Assembly: GCF_004358165.1 (NCBI RefSeq)
Contig: NZ_SMTG01000002.1
Span: forward strand, 806,001-870,000
Length of the DNA: 64,000 nt
Reading direction: 5' to 3'
Source of the DNA: Luteimonas terrae
GTDB taxonomy: Bacteria > Pseudomonadota > Gammaproteobacteria > Xanthomonadales > Xanthomonadaceae
This document shows positions 22,089-30,780 of the stretch, one piece after another (position 1 is the stretch's first letter; each line of letters starts with the position of its first letter). The notes under the pieces are model-generated. The model was not told where the DNA came from, made no database searches, and worked only from the letters and a program-made list of their open reading frames with translations. Position numbers and translations under genes: made by a program.

Positions 22089-22835
22089 ATGCACAACACT
22101 CCCCGCATCGCCCTCGTCACTGGCGGCCTCGGCGGCATCGGCCGCGCCATCTGCCGCCAGCTCGCCGCGCAGGGCGCGCATGTCATCGCCGCCGACCTGC
22201 CCGCCGACGCCGCGCGTCTTGCGGCATTCAACAACGCGATGGACGGCCTGCACGTCGAAACGCTGGCGCTCGATGTCGGCGACGCCGCGTCGTGCGCCGC
22301 CGCGATTGCGGATGTCGAAGCGCGCTACGGTCGTCTCGACATCCTCGTCAACGCCGCCGGTATCACGCGCGATTCGACGCTGCGCAAGATGTCGACCGAG
22401 CAGTGGGACGACGTGCTGCGCATCAACCTCGACAGTGCCTTCCATCTCTGCCGCGCCGCAGTCGACGGCATGGTCGCGCGCGGCTTCGGGCGCATCGTCA
22501 ACATCAGCTCGGTCAGCGGCCAGATCGGCAATTTCGGCCAGACCAACTACGCCGCGGCCAAGGCCGGCCTGCATGGCTTCACGATGTCGCTGGCGCGCGA
22601 GGTCGCGGCCAAGGGCGTGACCGTCAACAGCCTGTCGCCGGGCTACGTGGAAACGCCGATGACCGCGGCGATGCCGCCCGAAGTGCTGGCCCGCACTGTG
22701 GCCACTGTTCCGGTGGGTCGCGTCGGCCAGCCCGACGACATCGCACGCGGCGTGGTGTTCCTGACCGCAGACGATGCCGGTTACATCACCGGCATCAACC
22801 TGCCGGTCAACGGCGGAATGCTCATGGGGTTCTGA
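22089..22835 (+). CDS. Second acetoacetyl-CoA reductase-like SDR
   Basis: A 248-residue paralogue of the PhaB protein upstream. It shares VTGGLGGIGRAI, NAAGITRDSTLRKM, the active-site stretches NISSVSGQIGNFGQ and NYAAAKAGLHGF, and the C-terminal end LPVNGGMLMGF. It is probably also a 3-oxoacyl-CoA or acetoacetyl-CoA reductase using NADPH. The two copies differ along their length, so this is an old duplication or a separate acquisition. The ATG at 22089 has AGGA about 11 nt upstream; the open frame continues upstream through the repeat element. The last 14 bases overlap the convergent M48 peptidase gene. Confidence 0.88.
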   Translation: MHNTPRIALVTGGLGGIGRAICRQLAAQGAHVIAADLPADAARLAAFNNAMDGLHVETLALDVGDAASCAAAIADVEARYGRLDILVNAAGITRDSTLRKMSTEQWDDVLRINLDSAFHLCRAAVDGMVARGFGRIVNISSVSGQIGNFGQTNYAAAKAGLHGFTMSLAREVAAKGVTVNSLSPGYVETPMTAAMPPEVLARTVATVPVGRVGQPDDIARGVVFLTADDAGYITGINLPVNGGMLMGF

Positions 22836-23757
22836 GCGCGGCGGTCGTCGCGCCGCCCTGCGCGTCCTCGCAGAATTTCGCGCGGTACTCGAGGGCCTTG
22901 GGCATCAGCGATTCCAGCGTCTGGATGCGGGTACCGGGATTGGGGTGCGTGGACGAGAACTCCGGCGGCGCCTGGCCGCCGCTCGCTTCGGACATGCGCT
23001 CCCACAGCGGCACCGCTTCGCGCGGGTCGAAGCAGGCGGCCGCGGCGAGCATCAGGCCGATGTTGTCGGCCTCGGTCTCGTGTTTGCGCGCGTACGGCAG
23101 CAGATAGCCGTAGCCCATCGCGGCCATGACCATCTGTTGCTGCTGCGGGTCCATGCCGCTCATCGCGCCGGCCATCTGGCCGACCTGGGTGAGTTTCTGC
23201 TGGGCCATGCGCTGGGCGCCGTGGCGCAGCAGTGCGTGGGCGATCTCGTGGCCCATCACGACCGCCAGCGCGTCGGCGTTCTTCGCCACCGGAATCAGGC
23301 CGGTGTAGACCGCCATCTTGCCGCCCGGCAGGCAGAACGCATTGGCCTGGTCGGACTGCAGCACGTTGACTTCCCAGTCGAAGCTCTCCGAAAAGCGCGT
23401 CGGTTCCAGACCGTGTTCGCGCGCGAGTTCGGCTTCGACGACGTCGACCTTGGCGATCAGGCGTTCGGCGATCAGGCGCACGTCCTTCGACAGCGGGTCG
23501 TCGGGATCGAGCGGCCGCTCCTGGCCGAGGATCTCCTGGTAGGCCTCCAGGCCCAGCGCCTTCTCCTGGCTGACGTCGAGCGAGCGATCGATCAGCACGG
23601 TCTCGCCGGTCACCGGATCGACGCTGCGGTTGGAGAACCAGTAGTAGGCGCCATAGCCCGCGAACAGCAGCAGGATCACGAAGCGCAGGTTGAGGCCGCG
23701 CCGCGGGCGGTCGGGCTGCTGGCGGCGGTCGCCACGACCGAAGGGATCCTGTCTCAT
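22822..23757 (-). CDS. M48-family membrane-anchored metallopeptidase
   Basis: A 311-residue protein with an Arg-rich N-terminus, one membrane segment (FVILLLFAGYGAYYWF, about residues 26-41), and a periplasmic zinc-peptidase domain. The zinc motif is GHEIAHALLRHG (about residue 168), with the third ligand in KHETEADNIGLMLAA. The C-terminal SSTHPNPGTRIQTLESLMP is typical of the Oma1/LoiP/BepA-like M48 group, which act in envelope protein quality control. It ends convergently with the second PhaB-like gene (14-base overlap). It is 30 bases downstream of the SUMF1-type gene in the same direction and may be cotranscribed with it. Confidence 0.92.
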   Translation of the reverse strand: MRQDPFGRGDRRQQPDRPRRGLNLRFVILLLFAGYGAYYWFSNRSVDPVTGETVLIDRSLDVSQEKALGLEAYQEILGQERPLDPDDPLSKDVRLIAERLIAKVDVVEAELAREHGLEPTRFSESFDWEVNVLQSDQANAFCLPGGKMAVYTGLIPVAKNADALAVVMGHEIAHALLRHGAQRMAQQKLTQVGQMAGAMSGMDPQQQQMVMAAMGYGYLLPYARKHETEADNIGLMLAAAACFDPREAVPLWERMSEASGGQAPPEFSSTHPNPGTRIQTLESLMPKALEYRAKFCEDAQGGATTAALRTP

Positions 23758-23787
23758 GTCACGCTCCGGTAGATGGCCTGTGGCCGG

Positions 23788-25635
23788 TCAAAGTTCGCGT
23801 ACGACGCGGAAGCCGAGTCTCGCATTGGTGGTGTCCACCTGCGCAAGTGCCCGCCAGCTCGCCCGCGTCTGCGCGGGTGAACTCGCCCACGAGCCGCCGC
23901 GGATCACCTGGTCGCGGCAGCCGGGATTGACCCAGGCCGAGCCGTCGTCGGGCGCGCGCCGGTAGGTCGCATGCCAGCAGTCGGCCATCCATTCGCTGAC
24001 GTTGCCGGCGAGGTCGTGCACGCCCCAGGTGTTGGGTTCGAAGCTGCCGACCGGCGCCGGGCCCCAGTAGCCGTCTTCGTAATCGGGAAAGGCATTGCCC
24101 CAGCTGCGGCCGCCCGGTGAACGGTCCAGCGCGCCGGTCATGTTGCCAGCGCCGTCGGGTGGCGTGCCCTCGCCCCACGGATAGCGTTCGCTGCTGCCGT
24201 TGCGGAACGCGTACTCGAATTCCGCCTCGCTCGGCAGCCGGTAGCGGCGACCGCTCTGGGCCGACAGCCAGTCGACGTAGGCCTGCGCGTCCTTGGCACT
24301 GACGTGGACGACCGGCAGCGTGTCGCCGGCCGGGCGGCCGACGTAGTCCGAGCGCCAGTCGACATTGCTGCGGCGGAGGAAGTTGCCGGTGCGCTCGTCA
24401 TAGGCCAGCGAGAAGCCGCGACGCACCGCGCGCGACTGGTAGCCGGTGGCATCGACGAACCGGCGGAACTCGCCCACCGACACCTCGCGCACGCCCATCG
24501 CGAAGCCGCGCTCGAAGCGCACCGGGTGGCGCGGCTTCTCGTTGTCCTCGGCATCGCGGTCGCCGGGCAGCGCGCCCATCATGAAACCGCCGTGCGGCAG
24601 CACCACGACCTGTGGACCCCGTGCGCCGCCTTCGAGGGCGTCGGTGAATACCTGGCCGGGCCGGAAGTCGCCGTAGTGCACGGCCTGGTCGATGCGCTGG
24701 CGCAAGTCGTTGGCGACCGGGTCGCCGGGATCGGCGATGCCGATGATCTGCGCCAGGCGTTCGCGGGCGATGTCGACGCCGCGGATCTTCGGCAACGCGT
24801 CGAGGCCTTCGTCGCGCAACCGGCGGATGTGCGCGGCTCGGCGCCGCTCCAGGCGTTGCTCGGCGTCGGCGACGGTGGGGAAACCCGGCCGGATGGTCGT
24901 CGCGTGCGCGAGCCAGCGCGAGGCGCCGTTGTAGTCGGCCGCGTCGGCGGCCAGTTCGGCGCGGCGGATCATCTCGCTCTCCACCGCGGCCATGCCCTGC
25001 AGCGCCCGCGGCTGGCCGGGCCGTTGCGCGGCAGCCTCGCGGAACTTCGCCAGCGCCCCGCCACCGCTTTCTCCCAGTTCGCCGGCCTGCAGGTCGCGCT
25101 CGGCGGCGCGATTGAGTTCCCACAGGCGGTCGCTGTCGTCGACGCGTTCGAGATAGCGCACCACCGCATCGTCGCCGGGCGCGAGGAAACGCGCGACGGC
25201 AGCGAAATCGTGCGCGGCGCGCATCCCGGCGATCGAATCCTGCTCGTCGGCCTCGACCAGTGCCTGCGCGCCGAGTGCCAGCAGGCGTGCCTGCGCCTCG
25301 CGCAGCCCGCGCCGCGCGGCCGTCTCGTGTTCGGGCATGCGCGCCAGCGCGAGGTAGAGCGGAATCGCGGACGTCGGCGTGGCGTAGAGATCGTCCGCCG
25401 CGAGGGCCGCATCGGCGGTCTCGAGTGCCGCGTCGCGCCCGTCGTCGGGAATCGTCACCAGGGGTGGCGCCCAGTTGAGCTGGGCCACCACGGCATCGTC
25501 GCCGCTGATGGTCACCGTGCCGTCGCCGAGGGCCGCGGTGTCGTCGACGGCATCGCGTTTGCAGCCCGCGAGCACGCACACCGCGAGCAGTCCGACGACG
25601 AAGATGCTGCGCAAACCGGGCTCCCTGGACCGCAT
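23788..25635 (-). CDS. SUMF1/formylglycine-generating-enzyme-fold lipoprotein with helical N-terminal half, lacking the catalytic cysteines
   Basis: A 615-residue protein with a lipoprotein signal (VLAGC, Cys25). Residues about 60-330 are Ala/Arg/Glu-rich helices that look like repeated helical hairpins (for instance ALVEADEQDSIAGMRAAHDF). The C-terminal 250 residues form a SUMF1-type domain: LPHGGFMMGALPGDRDAED, VSVGEFRRFVDATGYQ, VHVSAKDAQAYVDWLSAQ, YRLPSEAEFEYAFR, NVSEWMADCWH and IRGGSWASSPAQTRASWRA. True formylglycine-generating enzymes have two cysteines after RGGSW; here they are absent, so oxidase activity is unlikely. It may be a binding or scaffold protein at the envelope. Substrate and partner are unknown. 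Confidence 0.87.
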   Translation of the reverse strand: MRSREPGLRSIFVVGLLAVCVLAGCKRDAVDDTAALGDGTVTISGDDAVVAQLNWAPPLVTIPDDGRDAALETADAALAADDLYATPTSAIPLYLALARMPEHETAARRGLREAQARLLALGAQALVEADEQDSIAGMRAAHDFAAVARFLAPGDDAVVRYLERVDDSDRLWELNRAAERDLQAGELGESGGGALAKFREAAAQRPGQPRALQGMAAVESEMIRRAELAADAADYNGASRWLAHATTIRPGFPTVADAEQRLERRRAAHIRRLRDEGLDALPKIRGVDIARERLAQIIGIADPGDPVANDLRQRIDQAVHYGDFRPGQVFTDALEGGARGPQVVVLPHGGFMMGALPGDRDAEDNEKPRHPVRFERGFAMGVREVSVGEFRRFVDATGYQSRAVRRGFSLAYDERTGNFLRRSNVDWRSDYVGRPAGDTLPVVHVSAKDAQAYVDWLSAQSGRRYRLPSEAEFEYAFRNGSSERYPWGEGTPPDGAGNMTGALDRSPGGRSWGNAFPDYEDGYWGPAPVGSFEPNTWGVHDLAGNVSEWMADCWHATYRRAPDDGSAWVNPGCRDQVIRGGSWASSPAQTRASWRALAQVDTTNARLGFRVVREL

Positions 25636-25722
25636 CGCGCCAGATTAAGCCATCGGCGGCGTGGCGGCGATGCGACAGCCGCGCCGATTGCCGCGACCGG
25701 CACGCGCGTTTAGGCTGCCGCG

Positions 25723-26850
25723 ATGTCATCTCCCCAATCTTTCTGGATCGACGATCCCGCGGTCCTGCGCGACCGCCTGCCCACTGCCCCCGCCCGCGTC
25801 GGTCTGGATACCGAGTTCATTCGCGAGCGCACGTTCTGGCCGCAACTGGCGCTGGTGCAGATCGCGGTCGAACGCGACGACGGCATCGAGGTGCTGCTGG
25901 TCGACCCGCTCGCGCCCGGCATCGCCGAAGCCTTGCGCCCACTGCTGGCCGATCCCGCAATCCTCAAGATCATGCACAGCGCCAGCGAGGATCTCGTGGC
26001 CTTCGGCCATGCTTGCGGCATGGTGCCCGCACCGTTGTTCGACACGCAGATCGCCGCATCGCTGGCCGGCGTGGGCGGCGGCATGGGCTATCAGCGGCTG
26101 GTGCAGGAAACGCTGAGGGTCGCGCTGCCGAAGGGCGAGACGCGTTCGGACTGGCTGCGCCGTCCGCTGTCGGCCACCCAGCTGGAATACGCGGTCGACG
26201 ACGTCGTGCATCTGTTCGCGCTGCACGACACGCTGGCCGGAAAGCTCGACACGCAGGGCCGCACTGCATGGCTCGAAGAGGACTGCGCGCGCCTGGTCGC
26301 GACTGCCGGCAATATGGAAGGCGACCGCTGGCCGCAACTCGGGGGCCGCGCGGGGCTGTTCCTCGATGCCGAAGCGCAACGCCGACTGGCGCGGCTGCTG
26401 CGCTGGCGCGAAAAGTACGCACGCCAGCAGGACCGCCCGCGCAGCTGGATCCTCGACAACGAACTGGCCACCCTGCTCGCCCGCGACCCGCCCGCCGACA
26501 TCGACGCGCTGCAGCGTCGCCTCGACGCCCACCCCAAGGCGCCGCGCAAGTTGCAGCAGGTGATCTGGCAGGCGCTGACGACCGCGCTGCCCGACGAGTC
26601 TGAAATGCCGATCTCGCGCGGCGAGGAACCTGACCGCAAGCAGCTCAAACGACTGCAGCAGGCCGTGGCCGAACGTAGCGCCGCACTCGGCCTGCCAGAC
26701 GGCGTCCTGGCGTCGCGCAAGTGGCTCGAAGCGATGGTCGAAGGCGCGGACTGGCCGGGCGCGCTCGGCGGGTGGCGTCGCGGCCAGCTGGAGCCGGTGC
26801 TCGCGCCCCTGCTCGACAGGGCTGGCGAGCCCGCGACGGGCTCCGTATAA
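25723..26850 (+). CDS. rnd: Ribonuclease D
   Basis: A 375-residue 3'-5' exoribonuclease that trims the 3' ends of tRNA precursors and other small RNAs. The DEDD exonuclease domain includes [20 protein letters not shown] (about residues 27-46), [14 protein letters not shown], and the final Tyr/Asp motif [16 protein letters not shown]. An HRDC domain follows at about 205-285 ([21 protein letters not shown] and then [12 protein letters not shown]). The length is normal. A tRNA-Ala gene begins 17 bases after the stop, and the likely tRNA -10 element overlaps the rnd stop codon. Confidence 0.95.
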   Translation: MSSPQSFWIDDPAVLRDRLPTAPARVGLDTEFIRERTFWPQLALVQIAVERDDGIEVLLVDPLAPGIAEALRPLLADPAILKIMHSASEDLVAFGHACGMVPAPLFDTQIAASLAGVGGGMGYQRLVQETLRVALPKGETRSDWLRRPLSATQLEYAVDDVVHLFALHDTLAGKLDTQGRTAWLEEDCARLVATAGNMEGDRWPQLGGRAGLFLDAEAQRRLARLLRWREKYARQQDRPRSWILDNELATLLARDPPADIDALQRRLDAHPKAPRKLQQVIWQALTTALPDESEMPISRGEEPDRKQLKRLQQAVAERSAALGLPDGVLASRKWLEAMVEGADWPGALGGWRRGQLEPVLAPLLDRAGEPATGSV

Positions 26851-26851
26851 T
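26846..26851 (+). promoter_or_regulatory. Perfect TATAAT box overlapping the rnd stop codon, likely tRNA-Ala promoter
   Basis: TATAAT at 26846-26851 covers the TAA stop of rnd and ends 15 bases before the mature tRNA 5' end. A start about 7 bases downstream would leave a short 5' leader for RNase P. The base run at the 17-base position (TGGCGA, 26823-26828) is a poor -35; TCGACA at 26813-26818 is better but 27 bases away. Confidence 0.5.
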
Positions 26852-26866
26852 CGGCCGGCACCTCAT

Positions 26867-26942
<76 letters not shown>

Positions 26943-26952
26943 TATTCCGCAG

Positions 26953-26975
26953 AACCCGCCGCGAGGCGGGTTTTT
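26953..26975 (+). terminator. Rho-independent terminator after tRNA-Ala
   Basis: AACCCGCC (26953-26960), loop GCGA, GGCGGGTT (26965-26972) continuing into TTT. It directly follows the tRNA, so the tRNA ends a transcription unit. Confidence 0.88.
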
Positions 26976-27073
26976 GCGTATCCGGGAGGCGGTGATGCAC
27001 ATCGCCCACGCCGGTGCCGCAACCGGAACGGGGCGCCGCAGCGCCCCGTTCCATCCCACTTTTTGACGACCGC

Positions 27074-27550
27074 TCAGCCGAACAGCTGGCTGATCTGTCC
27101 AAGCGCCAGGCCTTGGGTCGGATCGGTTGGACGGGCGTCGGAGATGCACGCACCCACGCCCTGGTCGGCGCGCATGCCGGCCAGCGATTCGCGCGCCGCT
27201 GCCGCCGCGGCGGCCGCATCGTTGGCCAGACCCTGTGCGACCTCGGCGGCGCGCTGGGTGTCGGGCGTGGAAATGCTGGCGGCAAGATCGGCCAGGGCAT
27301 CGGCAGCCGCCTGGGCTTCGTCGGCCGCTGCCTGCGAGCGCGTGGCCGCCGCTTCGACCGCGCACGCGTCCTGCGCCTCGACGCCGGCCTTTGCCGCGTC
27401 GGCCGCGCTCACCGCATCGCTGTAGGCGGAAGCCGTGTCTTCCACGCCATCCATCGCCGCGTTCGCGGCCGCGGCGTCGCGCGCGCCGGTCGCGCTGTCG
27501 CTGGCGTTGCTGCTGTCGGTACCACCGACGCCCGAAGTGCCGTCGCTCAT
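27074..27550 (-). CDS. Alanine-rich protein of unknown function
   Basis: A 158-residue acidic protein dominated by Ala with Asp, Glu, Ser and Gln. After a Gly/Ser/Thr-rich start (MSDGTSGVGGTDSSNASDS) it has long heptad-like Ala stretches (for example DEAQAAADALADLAASIS and AEVAQGLANDAAAAAAAARE) that should form a helical rod or coiled coil. It has two cysteines, no signal peptide and no membrane segment. AGGA lies about 10 nt before the ATG. No family was recognised. The Ala-rich reading could arise by chance in GC-rich DNA, but the depletion of Arg and Pro and the regular helical pattern favour a real gene. Confidence 0.6.
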   Translation of the reverse strand: MSDGTSGVGGTDSSNASDSATGARDAAAANAAMDGVEDTASAYSDAVSAADAAKAGVEAQDACAVEAAATRSQAAADEAQAAADALADLAASISTPDTQRAAEVAQGLANDAAAAAAAARESLAGMRADQGVGACISDARPTDPTQGLALGQISQLFG

Positions 27551-27704
27551 GTCTGCGTCCTGTCGTTGCGCGGCGGGGGCGCGCGCTTCGCGTGCAATCC
27601 TGCAGCAAGCGCGCGCAAGGCGATGCTGGGGTTTTCCCGAGATCGCGTCGTCGATTCAGAGGCGCGTCATCGAAGCCACATCGCGACGCGCGTACCCGGG
27701 ATGT

Positions 27705-28088
27705 TCAGCGGTACTGCTTCTCTTCGACGAACCGCGAGCCGGCGAGCCGGTTGATCTGGTTCTTGACCGCGACGCGGTCGCCGTTGTGCTTCGCGACCGC
27801 GCGGGCCAGCGTGACGAATGCGTCGTCGAACACCTGCGCGGCCTCCTTGGCGCGCAGGGCGTCCTGGACGTCCCACATCAGTGCGTTGGCCTCGCGCAGG
27901 GCGATCTTCAGCGTCGCCATCTCCGGCTGCGCCTCGGCCAGCGGGGTCCACAGCGGCAGCAGGCCGTCGAGCTCGGTGCGCACGTTCTGCAGCTTCTGCG
28001 GATCGGCGATGCGTTCGGACTTGATCTCGAGGATCGTGATCTTGTCGGCGAGTTCGCCGATCGAGACCGGGGCGAGGATCGTGCTCAA
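27705..28088 (-). CDS. DUF6165 family protein
   Basis: A conserved small cytosolic protein that I recognise as DUF6165. The N-terminus APVSIGELADKITILEIKSERI is characteristic, followed by LQNVRTELDGLLPLW and a helical remainder ending NQINRLAGSRFVEEKQYR. The TTG at 28088 gives MSTILAPVSIGEL (127 residues), matching family members better than the ATG at 28136, which adds 16 Arg/Pro-rich residues. In other bacteria such proteins are sometimes encoded near lipopolysaccharide or glycosylation genes, but nothing here supports a role. It is divergent from the small MscS-type channel gene. Confidence 0.82.
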   Translation of the reverse strand: MSTILAPVSIGELADKITILEIKSERIADPQKLQNVRTELDGLLPLWTPLAEAQPEMATLKIALREANALMWDVQDALRAKEAAQVFDDAFVTLARAVAKHNGDRVAVKNQINRLAGSRFVEEKQYR

Positions 28089-28242
28089 GGGACAGGCTCG
28101 CGCGTTCGGGGGCGGCCATCTTAGCGCGGTGGCCATGGACGACGCTTCGGGCTGCAGGCTTGCGACTGTCGACGACGCGAGCGCCGCGACGTGCCGCGTA
28201 GACTGTGCACCGGCGCGATCGGTGCCGTGCGTGGAGTCGCAA

Positions 28243-28854
28243 GTGCGTTTCAAGGACCGCCTGCCCGTCTGGCTGCACGACTGGCTCGACATCGTCGTGC
28301 CCATCGGCCAGATCCTGCTGATCTTCGCGGCCGCGTGGCTGCTGCGGTTGCTGGTCCGCCGGCTGATCGAACGCATCGGTCACCGCTACACCTTGCCGCC
28401 CGAAGCCGTCGTCGGCGGGCGGCGGATCGCCTCGTTCCTGATCTACGCCGCCGCGCTGCTGCTGGTGCTCGAACGCATGGGCGTGTCCGGCACGGTGCTG
28501 TGGACCGCGTTCACCGGCTTCGCGGCGGTCGCCGCAGTGGCGTTCTTCGCCGCGTGGAGCGTGCTGTCGAACATCTTCTGCACGATGCTGATCCTCACCA
28601 CGCGGCCGTTCCGGCTCTACGACCACGTCGAACTGCTGGAGAACGGCGAGAAGCCCGGCCTCCGCGGCCAGGTCGTCGACATCAACCTCGTCTACACCAC
28701 GCTGCGCGAGAGCGACGACGGTGATGGCGCCGGCACCTGCCTCCAGATTCCCAACAGCCTGTTCTTCCAGCGCGCCCTGCGTCGCTGGCGGGGCGGCGCA
28801 TTGCCGGCGCCGCGCGGTGGCGGCAGCAGCCCCGGCGATCCGCTGGACGTGTAA
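28243..28854 (+). CDS. Small MscS-type mechanosensitive ion channel
   Basis: A 203-residue inner-membrane protein. Three membrane segments are visible: VVPIGQILLIFAAAWLLRLL (about residues 18-37), IASFLIYAAALLLVLERMGV (about 67-86), and the pore-lining helix VAAVAFFAAWSVLSNIFCTM (about 102-121). A short beta domain follows (PFRLYDHVELLENGEK, then GQVVDINLVYTTLRE and IPNSLFFQRALRRW). It should open under membrane tension to release solutes. The GTG at 28243 is chosen because GGAG lies 6 nt upstream; the longer frame upstream is not membrane-protein-like. The C-terminus is shorter than in E. coli MscS. Confidence 0.88.
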   Translation: MRFKDRLPVWLHDWLDIVVPIGQILLIFAAAWLLRLLVRRLIERIGHRYTLPPEAVVGGRRIASFLIYAAALLLVLERMGVSGTVLWTAFTGFAAVAAVAFFAAWSVLSNIFCTMLILTTRPFRLYDHVELLENGEKPGLRGQVVDINLVYTTLRESDDGDGAGTCLQIPNSLFFQRALRRWRGGALPAPRGGGSSPGDPLDV

Positions 28855-28869
28855 TCCGCAGCGCCGCGC

Positions 28870-29217
28870 TCAGGGCAGCGCGGCGGTAACGATGATCTCG
28901 ATGCGCCAGCCCGGATCGGCCAGGCGTCCCTCGATGGTGGCCCGTGCCGGTCCCTGCCCCGGCACCACCCAGCGGTCCCATTCGGCATTCATGCCGGCGA
29001 AGTCGGCGATGTCCGCCAGCACCACCTGCGCCTGCAGGATGCGGGTCTTGTCGGTCCCGGCCTGCGCGAGCAGCGCGTCGATGGCGTCGAGCACTTCGCG
29101 CGTCTGCACGCCGATGTCGGCGCCCGTGGTTTCGGGCACCTGCCCCGCGCAGTAGACGACGCCGTTGTGGACGGTGGCCTCGGACATGCGCGGGCCGGCT
29201 TCGATGCGCTGGATCAT
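28870..29217 (-). CDS. RidA/YjgF-family protein
   Basis: A 115-residue member of the RidA superfamily, whose best-known members hydrolyse reactive enamine/imine intermediates released by PLP enzymes. Recognisable parts are VVYCAGQVPETTGADIGVQT, REVLDAIDALLAQAGTDKTR, and the C-terminal VPGQGPARATIEGRLADPGW ending in EIIVTAALP. The substrate-contacting Arg of the RidA subfamily appears to be the Arg in GPARATIE. Subfamily and substrate cannot be settled here. It ends 15 bases from the convergent channel gene. Confidence 0.9.
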   Translation of the reverse strand: MIQRIEAGPRMSEATVHNGVVYCAGQVPETTGADIGVQTREVLDAIDALLAQAGTDKTRILQAQVVLADIADFAGMNAEWDRWVVPGQGPARATIEGRLADPGWRIEIIVTAALP

Positions 29218-29281
29218 GGGGCGGAACTCCGGACGGGGTTGCCGACCATAGGCAGTGCCGCGCGCGAAGACAACGCCGGCC

Positions 29282-30322
29282 TCAGTCGCGCTCGCCCGGC
29301 ACGGCGGTGTCGCCGCCCAGCAGCTCGCGCACGTACAGACGCTTGACCAGCACGTAGACCACGACCGTCAGCGGCGCGGCCAGCAGCAGGCCCACCGCGC
29401 CCTGCAGGCTGCCGAAGACCACCAGCGAGAACAACAGCAGCGCAGGCGGCAGTTCGACCGCACGCTGCTGGATCAGCGGCTGCAGCACATTGCTCTCGAT
29501 CTGCTGCAGCACGACGTAGAGCGCGAAGGTGGCGAACCCCACCTGCGGACTGACCGTGAAACCGAGCAGGATGCCGGGAATGGCGGCGACGATCGGCCCG
29601 ATGATCGGCACGAAGTCGAGCAGGAACGCGATCAGCGCCAGCGCGAACGCCGCCGGCACGCCGAGCAGCCACAGCCCGATGCCGGTGAGGATGCCCACCA
29701 CCACCATCGCCACCAGCTGGCCGCCCAGCCACAGGCGCAGCGCACGCCCGCTGGTGTCGAGCGCATCGGCCGCGACCGGCTTGGCCGAGCGCGGCACCAG
29801 GTGCAGCAGGCCGTTGCGGTACATGCGCGGCTGCGCGGCGATGTAGATCGCACCGATCAGCACCAGCAACAGGTCGACGGTGCCGCTGGAGACGGTCATC
29901 GCGATCGCGCCGGCGCTGGTGACGACTCGGCCGAGGTTGTCGCGGATGGCGTTCAACTGCTCCTGCACCAAACTGCCGATGCTGGTCTCGCCCAGCCATT
30001 GCTGGAACTGCGCCCAGGCGCCGGGCAGCGACTCGCTCAGGGTCGACAGCTCGCGCGTGGCCTGCGCGCCGAACATCCACAGCAGCAAGGTCAGGCCGCC
30101 GGTCAGCCCGACCAGCACGATCGCCAGTGCAACGCCGTGCGGCACCGGCAGCACGCGCCGCAACAGGTCGGACAGCGACAGCAGCATCGCCGCCACGACG
30201 ATCGCGCCGAACACGAGCATGAAGACGGGCGTGAGCGCCCAGCACAGCACCAGCACCGCCAGCAGGGCGAGGACGATCAGGCTTTTGCGGGTGAACAGGA
30301 CGAGGTCCGACGACGCGGGCAT
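29282..30322 (-). CDS. AI-2E family transporter (PerM/YdiK type)
   Basis: A 346-residue inner-membrane protein of the AI-2 exporter-like family. Eight hydrophobic segments are visible, starting with SLIVLALLAVLVLCWAL and FMLVFGAIVVAAMLLSL. Typical stretches are PVPHGVALAIVLVGLTGG, WLGGQLVAMVVVGILTGIGL, and the C-terminal GFATFALYVVLQQIESNVLQ followed by LQPLIQQRAVELPPALLLFS. The family includes TqsA and putative permeases of unknown cargo, so the substrate is not assigned. The ATG at 30322 (MPASSDLVLFTRKS) is preferred over an upstream in-frame ATG at 30373 whose extra 17 residues are Pro/Arg-rich. Confidence 0.92.
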   Translation of the reverse strand: MPASSDLVLFTRKSLIVLALLAVLVLCWALTPVFMLVFGAIVVAAMLLSLSDLLRRVLPVPHGVALAIVLVGLTGGLTLLLWMFGAQATRELSTLSESLPGAWAQFQQWLGETSIGSLVQEQLNAIRDNLGRVVTSAGAIAMTVSSGTVDLLLVLIGAIYIAAQPRMYRNGLLHLVPRSAKPVAADALDTSGRALRLWLGGQLVAMVVVGILTGIGLWLLGVPAAFALALIAFLLDFVPIIGPIVAAIPGILLGFTVSPQVGFATFALYVVLQQIESNVLQPLIQQRAVELPPALLLFSLVVFGSLQGAVGLLLAAPLTVVVYVLVKRLYVRELLGGDTAVPGERD

Positions 30323-30400
30323 GCGGATTCCAGAAGGAGCGGGCCGCGGCGAACGCGGCGCCCCTTGTCCCATATCGTGCGTGCAAGTCCGGTGGAGCGA

Positions 30401-30664
30401 TCAGCGCAGCTGGCTGTCCTTGCTGCCGCGGCGGTTGTAGCCGCTGTGCGCATCGTCGTAGTCCTGCGCCGCCTGGCATTCCACGCACAGGCGCACGCCC
30501 GGCACTGCCTTGCGGCGTGCTTCGGGAATCGGTGCATCGCACTCTTCGCAGTGCATCAGGCCCGGGCCTTTGCGCAACTGGCTGCGGGCGCGCTTGATGG
30601 CGTCCTCGACCGTCGCGTCGATCTGGTCCTGCACTGCGCCATCGCCAGCCCAACCGGTCGCCAT
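30401..30664 (-). CDS. DksA/TraR-type zinc-finger protein, YbiI-like
   Basis: An 87-residue protein very similar to E. coli YbiI. It begins MATGWAGDGAVQDQIDATVE and contains the C4 zinc finger CEECDAPIPEARRKAVPGVR followed by LCVECQ, ending NRRGSKDSQLR. The zinc finger is like that of DksA and TraR, which bind the RNA polymerase secondary channel; YbiI itself has no firmly established role. AGGAGT lies 6 nt before the ATG. It is probably separate from the AI-2E permease gene, 78 bases downstream in the same direction. Confidence 0.94.
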   Translation of the reverse strand: MATGWAGDGAVQDQIDATVEDAIKRARSQLRKGPGLMHCEECDAPIPEARRKAVPGVRLCVECQAAQDYDDAHSGYNRRGSKDSQLR

Positions 30665-30780
30665 GACGGACTCCTGCATGCGCATTCGCTACGGGCTCGA
30701 AGCCTAGCAACGTCGGCGTTGCCGCCGAATCAACGCACGCGCTGGTCATAATGACCGCCATCCCCTGCCGGAGGCGCCCG

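Noticed and set aside
23788-25635. Calling the SUMF1-type protein a sulfatase-activating enzyme.
   Set aside because: The two catalytic cysteines are absent and no sulfatase gene is nearby.
24304-25713. A 469-codon frame on the plus strand opposite the SUMF1-type lipoprotein gene.
   Set aside because: Composition is that of a shadow frame (Arg/Ala/Val/His), with no recognisable domain; the opposite strand has a lipoprotein signal and SUMF1 motifs.
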